A DNA stretch of 64,000 nucleotides from Apostichopus japonicus (lineage: Eukaryota; Echinodermata; Holothuroidea; Aspidochirotida; Stichopodidae), in contig NC_092583.1 in assembly GCF_037975245.1 (NCBI RefSeq), positions 10,952,264 through 11,016,263 on the forward strand, given 5' to 3'. Position 1 is the stretch's first letter; the number at the start of each line of letters is the position of its first letter. Shown piece by piece: positions 1-12,356 of the stretch. The translations under genes and the position numbers were made by a program. Below the pieces are notes generated by a model that was not told the origin of the DNA, ran no database searches, and worked only from the letters and a program-made list of their open reading frames with translations.

Positions 1-221
1 ATGTATGTACTGGTTGAAATTCATTTTATAGTAAAGTCTTCTAATTCAACCAATTGTATATACACAGTGTGTATATTAGTGTTAGGTTAAACATAGCCTT
101 CTGGCACTCATGGCACTCTGTACATATACACCCAGTACAGTGTATGCACTGTGCACACTGTATATGTATGTACTGGTGGAAATTAATTTTCTAAGTCTTC
201 TAATTAAATGAATTCAACCAG
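1..221. repeat. Partial tandem duplication at left edge
   Basis: Bases 1-56 and about 164-221 are similar copies, both beginning ATGTATGTACTGGT and ending near ATTCAACCA. They are separated by CA/TG-rich palindromic sequence. No gene is seen in 222-1,540: the open frames there are short and have no recognisable domain. Confidence 0.6.
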
Positions 222-1554
222 GAGCAGACAGGAACATTGCAAATAATATTTTTTGTATATGAAATTAAAAATTGCACAGTGTTGAATTGAATGACCTTGA
301 AGTTGAAGTACAATACCCAGGCTCAAAACACATGGAACATAATAAAACAGGCAAAAACGTTTTTGTAAAAATCCCAAACTTTGAGGATTTTTCATTCAAA
401 ATAAGGCAAGACACCCTCTTGAAATTTTTTGTACAAACAGGGTGGTACTATATCTCTTCCAGACAAAATTATCAGATTTTTTCAACATGACGCGTTTTGA
501 GTTATTGGCCGTCAAAGACGACCTCATTTGTACATCGGAGCAACTTAACAACTTCATAAATTAATATTGAGAACAGCTAGAACCCTGAAATTTGTTAAGG
601 TGTAAGAACTTTATACTTATAATTAAGTATAAACCCCTGACAGCTCTAACATGGTTACTTTGGTAAAAAATTGGCATCAAAACCCCTACCTCATGCTGAA
701 TCGCAGTATGAAATAGCAACTTTAGAGTTGCACAACTTGCAAACATATTATAGGAAAGCATTGTAATCATTATTTTGTAATGTTTGTACTAGACATAATA
801 ACCTCTAAAAGAATCAAGTACCCTGAAGCAGTTTAGGAGCAATTCTTCACTAAAAATAGCACATGTTTCAGTGAAAAGTACAAAAATCGAATATTTAGAC
901 ACTTTTAAGTTGACCTAACTCCACAAGACAATATTTTTGTAGCCTAATTTTTTATTTTCCTGTTCTATGGGATACACTCTATAGGCATCTGTAATAGAAA
1001 GGTAGTAGAATGTTTAATTGCTGAGAAATGAAGTCAAGAAAATGCCAAAATGCCATGGTGGCGACAAATTGCGGAATTTCAAAGTGTGATAAATCGGCCA
1101 ATTGTAAAGCAATGCAACTGAAATTTCAGAATATGCTAATTTCATGGTGGTCCAATCATACAAAAAACTTGGGAATTTTTGGAGAGGGTGCAGCAACAGC
1201 CATCCGTGATTTGACACGGAATGACCCTTTACTACAATTGTGGTCCTTCCAAAAGCTAGATCTGCTCTTGACTCAAGGGTAACTCAAAACTAAGGTAGAA
1301 GGCTCATCATCCAATGTTACTCCTGCTGATGCTTTCTCTTCATTTGTCATCTTCTTATACTTGTTGACTTCGTTCATCACGTTTGTTTTGAAAGTCTCCC
1401 ATCATGGCTAACGTTTTCATGAACATTGAGGAATTCTAAAATATCCCTGCGAACTAAGTAAATAACAAAGAGAAACCAGAAAGCCAGTGGGCTAATTGTG
1501 ATTCCTTGCCATTTGAGATTATAATCCCAACCCCTGCCCCCTAATAAATGTACA

Positions 1555-2345
1555 TTGAACAAACACTATCATGTACCCGCTATCTACCACCACCTTCACA
1601 CAAAGTATGATTCAGTTCTGAAAATGTTTACATTTGACCGTGACCTCATTAATATTTATGAAATGAGCACCAAAATCCATAGGGCTCTTCTACTCACTAT
1701 GGTGCATTTATGTACCAAGTATGACTGCAATCCAACCAGTCGTTGTTCAGATACCGTGTTTACAAGCTATTCTAGTGAAAACCAACTTAAGCCCCGCCCA
1801 CTAATAAATATGCATAATATGATCTTGAATATATATCATTATGTACCCGCTATCTACCAACATATTAATATTAAGACTTATAAATATATTCTGCCTTTTT
1901 CTTGGGGAGTTATTAGTATTTGAAGATTTTTACGTTTGACCCCATGACCTGATTATTATTAACGAGATGAGCACCAAAATCACTAGGGTTCTTTTACTCA
2001 CTATGACGCATATATGCATCACGTATGACTTCAATTCAACTTCTCGTTGTTCAGTTACCGTGTTTACAAGCTATTTTTGTGAAAATAAACTTAAGCCTCG
2101 CCCACTCATAAATATGCATAATATCATATTGAACATAAGGTACCATGAACCCACTACCTACCAACACATTAATGCCAATTATAAATAAATTCTGACATTC
2201 GGTTGGGGAGTTATAAGCATTTGGAGATTTTCAGGTTTGACCCCGTGACCTCATAATTCATGAGATGAGCATCAAAATCAACAAGGTTCATCTACTCACT
2301 ATGGCGCATCTATGTACCAAGTGTGTCTTCAATCCAACTTGCCAT
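1555..2345. repeat. ~305-bp tandem repeat, three degenerate copies
   Basis: Three units start near 1,624, 1,930 and 2,232. Each opens with a variant of TTTGACCCCGTGACCTCAT, runs through ATGAGCACCAAAATC and ACTCACTATGGCGCAT, and the first two continue to AAGCCCCGCCCACTAATAA. The third copy is truncated near 2,345. A related motif in inverse orientation (GAGGTAATGGGGTCAAAC) occurs near 6,950, so this is also a dispersed repeat. The open frames inside it share repeat sequence and are not taken as genes. Confidence 0.75.
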
Positions 2346-5190
2346 TGTTGAGTTTTCGATTTACGAGCCAAGGGCCCTTTTTTTTCACATTCAGACCGAG
2401 GACCCCATTGTATTTTCCATTGTTCAAATCCACGTACCCTAACCTTAACAATACCCCATACAATAGAATTCTTCCGAGGACGTGGTGATTCTTTTGTTCA
2501 AGTCCTCTGTCAGAATACAAAACAAACGCACACACACACACTCGAATCACCATCGCATAGATTCCTTGAACCTTCGGCAAGGAATTAAAAAGGACAATTC
2601 TAAACCATCCCCGCAAGTTTCAGTATAGGCCATATCATTTCATAGTGGGGATAATTATTTTCTCACATTTTGAACTTAAACCAATCACATTGCTCGATCT
2701 GTTTGTTCTTTGGAAAATATGTTACAACATCTGATTGGTCAGGGTTCTTCTTACTATGGAATGTCATTGATAAAAAATGTTGTTCCCTATGAGCATTGAA
2801 CTTGGTCAAGTTCAAATGCCTAGAGCTAACTTTTGTTCCGTGACCAATGTCAATGGGAATTAAGTGTGTTAAAAAACTTGATCTTTCCACATTTAATATA
2901 TATGAGATTTTTCTGTAAGTGGAGCAAACTTTTGGAGGCTCATGGATTCTTGAGAAAATACTAATCAAAGCAATAATACAGTTAAACATAATTGTAAAGT
3001 TGCTGTTCAGTAATGATATTAAAAGTAGTAATTGGAATCTTAGTGAATACTAAGGTCAAGACATGAACATGGCATTTTGTTGAGAAGTAAGAACTTGTTG
3101 TGCAAATAGAACTTTTTCTGTCATGAAAGTTTATCATGGGGCATGTCTTATGAGATGCAGGTGTATGATAGGCCCAGGCCTAGGCTTTCTAATTGACAGG
3201 TGTGTATACTGAAGGTCTCAAGTTACGTACGTCTTACAGCTTTTGAAATAATGGCCATGCCGGATAACCATTAATTGCTCAGATAATCAAACGGTTAAAT
3301 GGTTAGTGGATTAACCAAAATAACCATGACAAGAATTAGTCCATTAGCCATAGGTTGCATTTTTCAGCTCTCTTGACCTCAACTTACTGAAACTTTATCT
3401 CTTCTGCAAACAGACTGATTAGTTTGGAAGAGTTGATTTGTTCACACCTTGCCATGTCTGCCTTGATCTGATAGTGATTTGGCTACTAGCTGTGTGAAGA
3501 GTTGCATAATAGACGAATAGGCAGCTCAACTGAGGTGTGAAAAGATGGGACTGATCACTCAGCTAACCAACTGGAAAAACCTGCCATTCAGTACAAACGG
3601 CGGGTTTTTGGATGCAACCTATAGCTAATGGACACTTTCTTGTCATGCACAGCCCTAATAAGTAACCCTAAATAAAAAAAATAAACATCAGTCAAATCTC
3701 TTAGTGTTTTACTGGTTACAAGTGTCTGTCACTTATTTCAAGCCATCCTTCCCTCTACAGCAGATCACTTTAACAAAACTTAAAGAATTATTTAACATAC
3801 CTTTGCCAGGGAAGTACCAGACTGAAAAGTTGTCTAGTTCATAGAACTTTTTGAGCCACAGGCCACCGCTTTTTGTGCATTTGTTTCAGGGGTTTCTTCT
3901 GTTTTCCTCTTTCTTGCTGAGTGTTTAGTGCCTATTGACAAAGTAAATGTAACATTGAAGACAACTGATAAACCATTTTAGAGTCACTAGGCTGAAATAT
4001 TACCATATGATGTTATTCAGCCTGTAAAAGTTTAAGCACCAATAACACAGAAAATTGAAATTCATTATGAGGGCGAGGTATCACACATCAAAGCCTCCTT
4101 CCTATGAATTATGAACATCACATAAGCAGTTCTAGACTCTGCAGGCTACAGTTGTGGTGAGGAACAATTAGTTATGGGCCTAGGCTAGTTGCCAGGCAAA
4201 CGAATAAACTTGATACTATTCATGGATGATCTTACATTGTAACTAGCTACAGTAAAGCCCTAATGAAAGGTAAATGCTAGCTTAGGTTTGGGTCCTATGT
4301 CCAACTCCAGAGTCCAAAGACTAGAAATTTAACATAGAATACTCTGATCTGGCAATTGCAAGTTGCCCCCACCCTTTCGGATCTTGTCTAAGCTACAATA
4401 TATTGTGTATCATAGGAGTGATCTCGCAAGTGGCGCAAGAAGTTGTGCCTGCAGAATATCGCTAGGCTAGCCTTATTTCGATACTGTGCTCTGTAGCATA
4501 GGTAAGGCTAGCCTAGTCAGTAGTTAGGTCTGTTGTTTCATGAATCTTGGATTCCTGTTCTCATTTCTTGCATCCTCAATTACAGCGGAAACTTATACCT
4601 TTAATTTTGTCTATCAATAGTAACAAGGTCTAAATCATTAATATCAGGGCCCAACGTTAGGCCTAACTAAGGTGAAAATTATTGGTTATATATCTAACAC
4701 TTACATCAACAGACTGGACTAGGCATAGGCCTAGGCTTGTGTAACAAAGTTAGGCGTTTGCCTCAATATATCTCGGACCAAGCCAACATGATAGTGTCGG
4801 CCTAATTAACTAAGCAATCACAGAAAATGGGCCTCAGTCTAATCTTGTTATGCCAAACGTTAGACCTTGACTTTTTATAAGCCTAGAAAAAGCCTGGCTA
4901 CCCAACCTAGGCCTGTCATTCTGAAGCAAAGGGCCTAGCTACTGTATACCCTATGGGAGTCCGAGTATGGCTGGGGCGATTGAACTTGAGAAAGCTACAT
5001 TATATAAGGGCTACAACAGATACAATATTAATAATTTTTAGCTGAAACTAATCATCTTACCGGGTATGATGTCTTCAATCCAAGACCTAACCCAAATCCA
5101 GTACATGTACTACTCAGCAGTAAGTACAGTAGATCCACGAAAAACTACGAAGCAGGTTTATTTGTAACACTGTAGACTAGACAGTGTGAA
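2346..5190. other. Gene-poor stretch, repeats and intron-like sequence
   Basis: A CA-repeat-containing segment lies at 2,480-2,560. From about 4,100 to 5,000 the sequence is rich in TAGGCCTAGG-type words, typical of non-coding DNA in several marine invertebrate genomes. No convincing gene is visible apart from the weak minus-strand exon candidate listed separately. Confidence 0.4.
3801..3895 (-). CDS. Candidate coding exon (weak), unknown protein
   Basis: On the minus strand a frame runs open for about 95 bases and ends at a good 5' splice donor (AAAG|GTATGT, boundary at 3,801). The peptide is protein-like, with segments LWLKKFYELDN and FSVWYFPGK. I do not recognise the family. No convincing acceptor was found before the upstream in-frame stop at about 3,896. 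It could be a real internal exon of a gene whose promoter lies near 5.2 kb on the minus strand, or chance. Confidence 0.25.
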
Positions 5191-5254
5191 ACGTGAAACG
5201 TATGATGGTGCATGCCTGCTCGCATTTCTCCCTAGCGCTTCAGAAAGTATATCA

Positions 5255-5266
5255 TGCGCAAGCGCA
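5255..5266. promoter_or_regulatory. NRF1-type site (TGCGCAAGCGCA)
   Basis: The sequence TGCGCAAGCGCA matches the near-palindromic NRF1 consensus GCGCANGCGC, which in animals marks CpG-rich, often bidirectional promoters. It sits beside a locally GC-richer patch (5,200-5,270) in AT-rich surroundings. No transcript can be assigned from sequence alone. Confidence 0.4.
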
Positions 5267-5712
5267 GAAAAAAATATATATATTTTGTACGAGACAGCAA
5301 AATGACCCATTAGAAACAGGTATATCGCATGTGCATAGCGTTGGAAGCATGTTTATTGATAGGTTTTACACATGAAGTGGGTTATGTTCTCAGCAATTTT
5401 AGGTAGAGAGATATTGATGATATACATATCATTTCATCAAAATAGGATCAATAAAGTTGACTTCGCCATAAGGCTCACTTTTCTACACGGCAAATATACA
5501 ACCCCCATATTTCTGGCACCGTTTATGCATCCTTGACAAAGGTCGTGCGACCCCCTACTCATGAATATGCAAGTTTGTGACCTCTCAAAAGTAAGGAATA
5601 TCTCGAGACATGCATAGATCAAGCTAAAGGCAGTAAAAACAATTTCTGAATCGTTAAGGCGAAGTGTATATTTCACCCAAGAGGCAATTTCGCCCTATAG
5701 TTAATTTTTTTA

Positions 5713-5872
5713 GCATATTTTATATAATTTCATATTATGTACCATAACGTTAAGTTGCTTTTCTATTTATTTCCACTATGATATATATATATATATATAT
5801 ATACATAATATATATATATATACATATATATATATAATATATATCCATAATATGAAATTATATAAAATATGC
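5713..5872. mobile_element. Foldback/MITE-like element with perfect 27-bp inverted repeats
   Basis: Bases 5,713-5,739 and 5,846-5,872 are exact reverse complements (27 of 27), starting GCATATTTTATATAATTTC. The ~106-bp interior includes interrupted (TA)n at about 5,780-5,842. No transposase is present and no clear target-site duplication was identified. The DNA could extrude as a cruciform. A further TA run lies near 5,992-6,012. Confidence 0.55.
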
Positions 5873-6012
5873 AATATTTACAGCTTTGGAATAAGCAAAA
5901 GCAGATTTGACATATGTCACATTTGATAGGCACCGCATACACACAACTAGGACGTTATGGTACCATAGCAATGTTGGCCTAGCGGAAATGGATATATATA
6001 TATATATATCTA

Positions 6013-8950
6013 TAAATAAGGGCGAATCTATTAACCTAACATTATTATTAACTTAACGAAGAAGAAGTATTGAAGTTGTGATCAAATATCCGTTATTCCT
6101 TTTTTTATTTTTTATTTAATTTTATATTATATTTACTGGTATATTGCTTCACGCAAAGCTCGACCTATCTAAGACTCGGTTTTTTATTCCTCTTTGAAGA
6201 TCTCCTCGGAAAATAAGTTTAGAGCTGACATAAAATGTTATGGTTTTTTATATATTTTATTATAATTATATCTTTTCAAGGAAGCATATATTGCTTTATT
6301 TGAACCGTATTCAGATTTCAGGAAGTGGCTGACAATATACGAGCTGAACTACACACGACGTCAACTGTTTTTCATTTCCTTCTTGAGATACAGCATGCAT
6401 GTAGGGCTGGCACACAGTTTCATGGGATTTCTGTCGACCTTTTTTTTTAACTATATCTTTTTGACGAGCTAGTCTATAGTTCTAACTGAGTAAGTATTTC
6501 AGCAAGCATACGACTCTGTTTAAGACATGATGGTGCGAGTCCTTCTATTATAGTCTAATAGATCAATGTTTTTTCTTCATTTTAAATACAGCTGCATGTT
6601 TTGTTACTAAAGCCATCACCCAGGAAGGGAGATGATTGTGGTTCAATACTATTTGGCCATGTTGCTTTTTCAACCCATGTAGGTCAGTGTTCCCCTACTT
6701 AGGCCATAAAGTATATGTACTTGCCAATCCACCCCTCCCCTCCTTCCTCACCCAGATTCCATCCGATTCTGGTCTTTGCTAGGATTGCAGCTACGGGTGT
6801 GTGTGGGTGTGTGTTACGTGTACGTCTGTAGCACTTGTTTTGGTCCGCGACAACTCACCAACGGAGTGAAGGATATTTGACATACTGGATGTGTAGATGT
6901 ATTATGGTAGGTGAGCCCTGTATTTTCGCCCTGATCTTATCAATAATAATGAGGTAATGGGGTCAAACTTAAAAATCTTTACATTGCAATAACTCGGCAA
7001 CTTTTAGTTAGATTGTAGCCAAACTTGATAATTAGTTGTTGACCAATACCTGGTACATGTAGGCCTAAATGCATTGGAAACATCTGGGCCCCAACATTCG
7101 CGGCCCTTTTTTGTCTGGGTGGACCCATATCTTATTTCTAACTCAAATGCATTTAGGGACACATTCTTTGGGCCCCAATTTTTGGGGCCTAATACTTTAA
7201 ATAATTTTGTCAAGTCCATTCCATGAAATTGCGTAATGACATACAATACTTTAACATTCCACTAAGCAATGACTCTTAGTGCCCGTTGGGCTCATTTGTA
7301 GTGAAGCAGTGTAACAACCCGAAGTTAACGTCAGATACATTTTCAATAGGATTAAAGAGTTAAGTCTGCTAAGCATCGCACAAAGTTATCAAACTCACTT
7401 TGTTAGTTAAGTGAGGAAGGACCTAGATGACAGTTCAATACATCGCAAGACCATCACAAGACCATAAAAGACATCAGAGGACGTCGGAAGACCTTAGATG
7501 ACACTAGAATACATCAGAAGACTCGGAAGGCATAATTGGACCATATGATACATCAGAAGGCGCAAGTAGATCCCAAGAGATATCAGTATAATTAAGACGA
7601 CATCACAGTCCTTAGCCAAAGGCTCTTTTTGCAAAATTCAGCATTCCTCAATATTTCAGAACTAGTTTTGGGTGCAGAATCTCGGAGTCTCCGAAGGTAT
7701 TTCCGCAAACTTACGTGCACTTAAATCTGGCCTGTTCTGACACCTTTGAAAGTGTTGGTTTTGTTTGCTTGATGCAGTTATCAAGTGAAAAAGATCGAAA
7801 TTTTCTTTGCGTGATTACTTTCTAATACCAGTTTCTAATACCACTGGAATGTTTCTCTAAATTATCTTCGTGGAAAGTATGATATTACTTAGTTCTATAA
7901 CTAAGTTAAATCTTTTTTTTTTTTTTTTTTTTTTTTTGGGGGGGGGGGTTCTTTACGACAGTTATATGATGGTCTAGCAAGATCCGGCTCATTGTAATGT
8001 ATCCGTTGATCTATACGTAGACAACACTGGTACACCCATACAATAGATCAAAATATAAGGGCAGTTTAGAGGTAAAGTTACTCCTGACGGAAATTTCCAA
8101 GCATCGCCTACACATCCTTTCGAAATTCTTTACCCGACGTTGTCAAGTTTCAAACGTAAACATGCACAGGCGAAGAGGAATGCTTATACATGTCCAAGTT
8201 TTTTTCAAGTTTATTGTACAGGATATGTTTAATTTTCCATAAAATTCAAATTTAATTTCCGAATAGTCTATTATTAGAAGTCATATCCTATATGTCCAAC
8301 ACAGCACAATACACGAACAACATGACCGCAACTTCATTAAATCACAGTGTGTAAACAAGTTGTAAAATTTAATTGCGAGATAAAGTTTTTATGTATATAA
8401 AGTATAATATAAAAGAAGCCTGAAAACTGACTGAGAAATTATAATAAATCATATGGAAAAGAGCGGCAAATAGTTTCTTGGTCAGAAGCGGGACTCAAAC
8501 TAGTCTTGTTCAAGACCATGACATTCTGCTGTTACTTGCCTGTTACAATTAATATGAGTGCGCCCTCACATCCTCCTTCGAAAATCTGTCAAACCAGGGT
8601 CTTCGTTGTAGGTACCGCACCACAATTAGAGTAGTGTTCATCCGCTCAAAAGGTTAACCATTGTCAGAGAAAAGAGGTAAAAGTACCTAAGGTAAAGCAT
8701 GGTTTAAGCATGTTATCACTTACTGTCATCGTTTGTTCTGCCTTTATATTGTAACGTCACTTCCCTGTCTGGTGGGGCAGTCTTTAATGATGGGGTTGGC
8801 GGAAGAGAGTCTCGACAAAAAGATCACAATGGAGAAGATGTTAAAGTGCCCGTGGCACAGTGGTACCGTTTATTCAGACCTCCGTGTTCTTACACTTAGG
8901 TTCATTAAAGGTTCTTACTTAGTGCTTATCCTTGCATTACGCATAACGTA
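6013..8950. other. Intergenic, no supported gene
   Basis: This stretch holds a pyrimidine-rich segment near 6,730-6,770, a TG-rich run near 6,797-6,815, a degenerate repeat of the word ACATCAGAAG and relatives at about 7,430-7,600, and a T25G11 homopolymer junction at 7,913-7,948. Open frames are short and carry no recognisable domains. Confidence 0.5.
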
Positions 8951-8957
8951 AAGGTTA

Positions 8958-9198
8958 ACGCAATTCCTAAACGCGGCATCTAAACGCAGCGTAGAACACG
9001 GCACTAAACGCAACGCCCAACGCAGCGTCCAACGCGGCGCCACACGCAGCGTATAACGCAACGTACAACGCGGCGCCCAACGCAGCGCAGAACGCAACGT
9101 ATAACGCGGCGCTAAACGCAACGCCCAACGCAACGTCCAACGCGGCGCCACACGCAGCGTATAACGCACGTATAACGCGGCGATCAAACGCAGCGTCT
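8958..9198. repeat. CpG-rich minisatellite, ~12-bp unit
   Basis: About twenty degenerate copies of a 12-bp unit of the form AACGCRRCGYMC occur in tandem, with many CpG dinucleotides in an otherwise AT-rich region. Several multi-unit blocks recur inside it, for example AACGCGGCGCCACACGCAGC appears twice, which shows higher-order duplication. The Arg/Leu-rich open frame on the minus strand is a by-product of the repeat. Confidence 0.8.
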
Positions 9199-9199
9199 A

Positions 9200-10840
9200 A
9201 AAATGTAAACAGATTAAAAGCTACAGAGTCAACTTAACTGTGTCTACAATGCCGTTAACAGATGCATATATACTAAGAACCATTCGATGGACTAAATGGC
9301 AGTAACGTATCTTTCTGATGGCTGACCTAGGCTATTCACTAATGTTCCTAATTACGGACTAACTGAAATATATACAATCACAGCAGAATACTGATATCTA
9401 CTAAAGTACACACATTGCACGTAATTCAGAGCGCTACTAAGTAACGTAAAATGATAACAATCGGTTAAAAACGTTACTCCTAAATAGTTGGGCGTAATCT
9501 CCCTCAGTGAAATATCGCAGTTTGCTAACAAGTTATACAACTCACAAATGTATTCAATAATATTCTGAGCGCTTACAATATCTACCAACAATTATACACG
9601 GTGCTGTGGTATGAGAAACCTACCAACTTGGATAATAGTAAATTATATAATAACGTACCGTACGTCGACGTCTAGCGAGATTTTGGCAAAGAGTCCCTCG
9701 CTGCACGTACCAACAGCTCCTTTTTATACTAGCCTGAACAATGGCTTAAGTTTACGCGCGTGAGAAAGTTACTACTTCAAAGAGCACCGCCTTAGTGTTG
9801 CAGTCACCAGACTTCCGGAGACCGAGAGGCCAGGTGCACGATTACTATCGTCATAGTAAACAACTTAACATTCGGATTTCCCGACATAGAATCATAACAT
9901 TACGTAAACAGTTTATACAGCTTAAAGAATAGCCCTCAAAGCTTAAGTACTATGCAAGTTCGGTTACAATATGAAAGAACTTAATTTAAAGTACAGATGG
10001 TGTGAAAATAGGGAGGATCGAAGGTGATAAAAACCATTTAGAAAATCGTTAGTTAAATGTTGATATTACTCCAAGCGAGCAGATGAAAGGGTGGGGGTTC
10101 AGTTTGGAAAACTTGCTCCTCTTCTAGCTCAAAATCTAAACGGTCATGATATGTAAGGTTGCAAGTGCCAGGATAGGCCAAGCTCTCAGCTATCATGTGG
10201 TGAGAAGGATATACCAGCTGAAAACTTTTATCTTTGCTTTGGCAGGTCTTGAAAGTGACGAGTTAGTTTGTAAGTCAATGGAACAATTAATTGTGGTGCG
10301 AGACCTTTACTAAATCTTCATTTATCTTGTGTTCGTATCACCAACTTACGGTCTAGATAGCACCATTATTACTCCTATAGCCTGCTTACACGAAGACGGA
10401 TACATCGTTACATAGTCACAGAAGGCATTAAGAAGAAAAATATGCAAGAGGATAATTATTTTGACATAATATTTCAATCTGGTAAACGGCCTGGGAATAA
10501 TTTGTCCCTACAACTCCTCCTTCGAAGAAGGATAAACCAGTGGTAGCCTAAACCCCACACAGGTCCTGACAGTATGTGGAGAACATGTCTTACTTAGGCT
10601 AGCCTAGACCCATTGGTACGAGGATAGCACTAACTATCCTAGGTGTTAATAAGCCAACTTCTAAGGTACAAACATGCGGCATTTGTAGGGTCCATTTCCT
10701 TTCCTTTTTAGGTTCCTACCACTCCTCAGTTACAGTTACTGCACCTGTGATTAAGTGCACATTGACGATGTGGAACCTTCAGAATTTATGTTTGAAAACC
10801 AATATTTGTCATTGAATCCATGAATCACCAATGACCCAGC
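9200..10840. other. Intergenic, nothing recognised
   Basis: AT-rich sequence with no long open frame, RNA gene or clear repeat that I can support. Confidence 0.4.
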
Positions 10841-12356
10841 GTGGATGCCAAGAACAAGTGGATTTCATATTTTTTGTGGCTTATAGGTGGTGTATTCGGT
10901 TTGCACCATTTCTATCTTGTATGGTGGTGCACATGTGGATTCTTTGGTGTTGGAGTTTTCAAAAACCTCTGGAGAATTCCAAAATATGTAGACTCTGTCA
11001 ATGATATACACCAGAGTATAAAAGGAAGTTCATCCAACATATGATGAAGAATCCCAAAACCAGCTTTTTCGAGCTCTAGATTTTGCGCCAAGTTAGTTAT
11101 TGGTACTTAACGATGGTAGCCATATCTGAAGCATTGCTCAGGAATTTCCGGTGGTACGGACTCTCGTAGTACCCTTTGCAATAGCTAGTGTTCATATTGT
11201 GGGTAACATCGGTAGGGAATTCAACAACTGGGTGCGCTCAAGTCAGCGCTGTATGGATCACACATGCTTAGCCCAATGTTTACCTTACCCAGCGGTGTAG
11301 CATACCAAGCCATTCTAAATGCCTTCTTATTTCAGAAGATTCAGGAAAACTCCGGAAGCTTGGATAATTCAAAGTATAAGTAGGAGGCTTTTGTTCTTTT
11401 CATTGTAGGTACGTTTTATGTTATCACTAAAATGGCATTGCCCCCAGCTGGACTGTGTTTTCTAAATTGAACAAAAAAAAATCATAATAATTATAATAAT
11501 AATAATAATTGCTGGTTTAGTATTAATGCAGGCCTTGTGTTATCAACGATTGCAACATGATTCAGAAGAATATAGATTATTCTTGGAAATATCTGAATCA
11601 CTAACATTTGCAAATTTACTGTTAACTGATTTTAATACGTTATTTCTAATACTGATTTGCGATAACAAGATATTATAGGATACTATGGCTATGTGGAGAG
11701 GCATATTTTTCTCTGGACTGTCCCTTGTGAACAGTATGACAAAGGTCAAGCCACAGTCAAGAGTTGAAGGACTTAGGTGAAAACACTGACATTTTTATTT
11801 GTCATGCTGAAGAATACTTAAATTCAAGACTGGTATTTCGCTTGTGGGCATACTATACTATAGATGTACTATGCAGGGCATTTATTACATGTAAATTGAT
11901 TAATAATCTGTACTGTAGATAGGGATGCACATAATCCAAGTTTTTGGATGCCCAGCCAAATCTGGTCTCGAGAGGAACCAAAACATTTTCCTGGCAAAGA
12001 AAATGAAAAGAGAATATCCCAGTGCTCAAAGTTAACTTTCACTTCAAAGTTAATGTTTGATACTTGCGTTTTTTGTTAACGTAATATGTTACATGTTTAC
12101 GTTTTGATGAACAGGATCCTGCAAAACTGGTCTTTGGTTTTCGGCAATATACTTCAAAGCCTCCATTACCACAGGGGATGGGGAAACAATCAAGGTTAGA
12201 GATGCAGTCAATCACTTCTTCAACTCACCTTTCTGGAAGGAATTCGTGGCGACCATGCAACAGTTATATCAGAGAGGATAAGCCAGAGGACGTCGACGTC
12301 TTTGGTCGGATCTGATGGACTCGTTTGATCCTCAGGGCAAGATGAATGTTTATAAG
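10841..12356 (+). pseudogene. DNAJC22 (Wurst)-like TM2/J-protein pseudogene
   Basis: Successive peptide pieces follow the order of DNAJC22, a multi-pass membrane co-chaperone linked to clathrin endocytosis. First comes a TM2-like segment at 10,844-11,041 (WLIGGVFGLHHFYL, then LWRIPKYVDSVND). A second piece at 11,057-11,107 reads RFCAKLVIGT. A third at 11,160-11,222 reads LVVPFAIASVHIVGNIGRE. Then come 11,234-11,336 (SPMFTLPSGVAYQ) and RRFRKTPEAW near 11,340-11,370. A final exon-like piece at 12,129-12,356 (TTGDG, FFNSPFWKEF, DSFDPQGKMNVYK) ends at AAG|GTTGGT. The pieces lie in different frames. Stops interrupt them, including a TAA in the last piece where a Trp or similar residue is expected. 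The TM2 loop seems about seven residues short and no initiator ATG or J-domain exon is seen. Family identification is fairly secure, and loss of function is inferred from the lesions. Confidence 0.7.

Noticed and set aside
5437-5676. 79-codon minus-strand frame
   Set aside because: It has no domain and is compositionally like surrounding repeat DNA. The outer CTTCGCC/GGCGAAG pair is too short to call a transposon.
8470-8530. tRNA-Leu-like 3' half on the minus strand (GTTTGAGTCCCGCTTCTGACC)
   Set aside because: A T-arm-like end is visible, but no D arm or A box could be found. At most it is a degraded fragment.
8915-9187. Arg/Leu-rich 90-codon frame with 4-residue periodicity
   Set aside because: The 12-bp minisatellite automatically gives a 4-residue repeat. 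There is no start context or domain.
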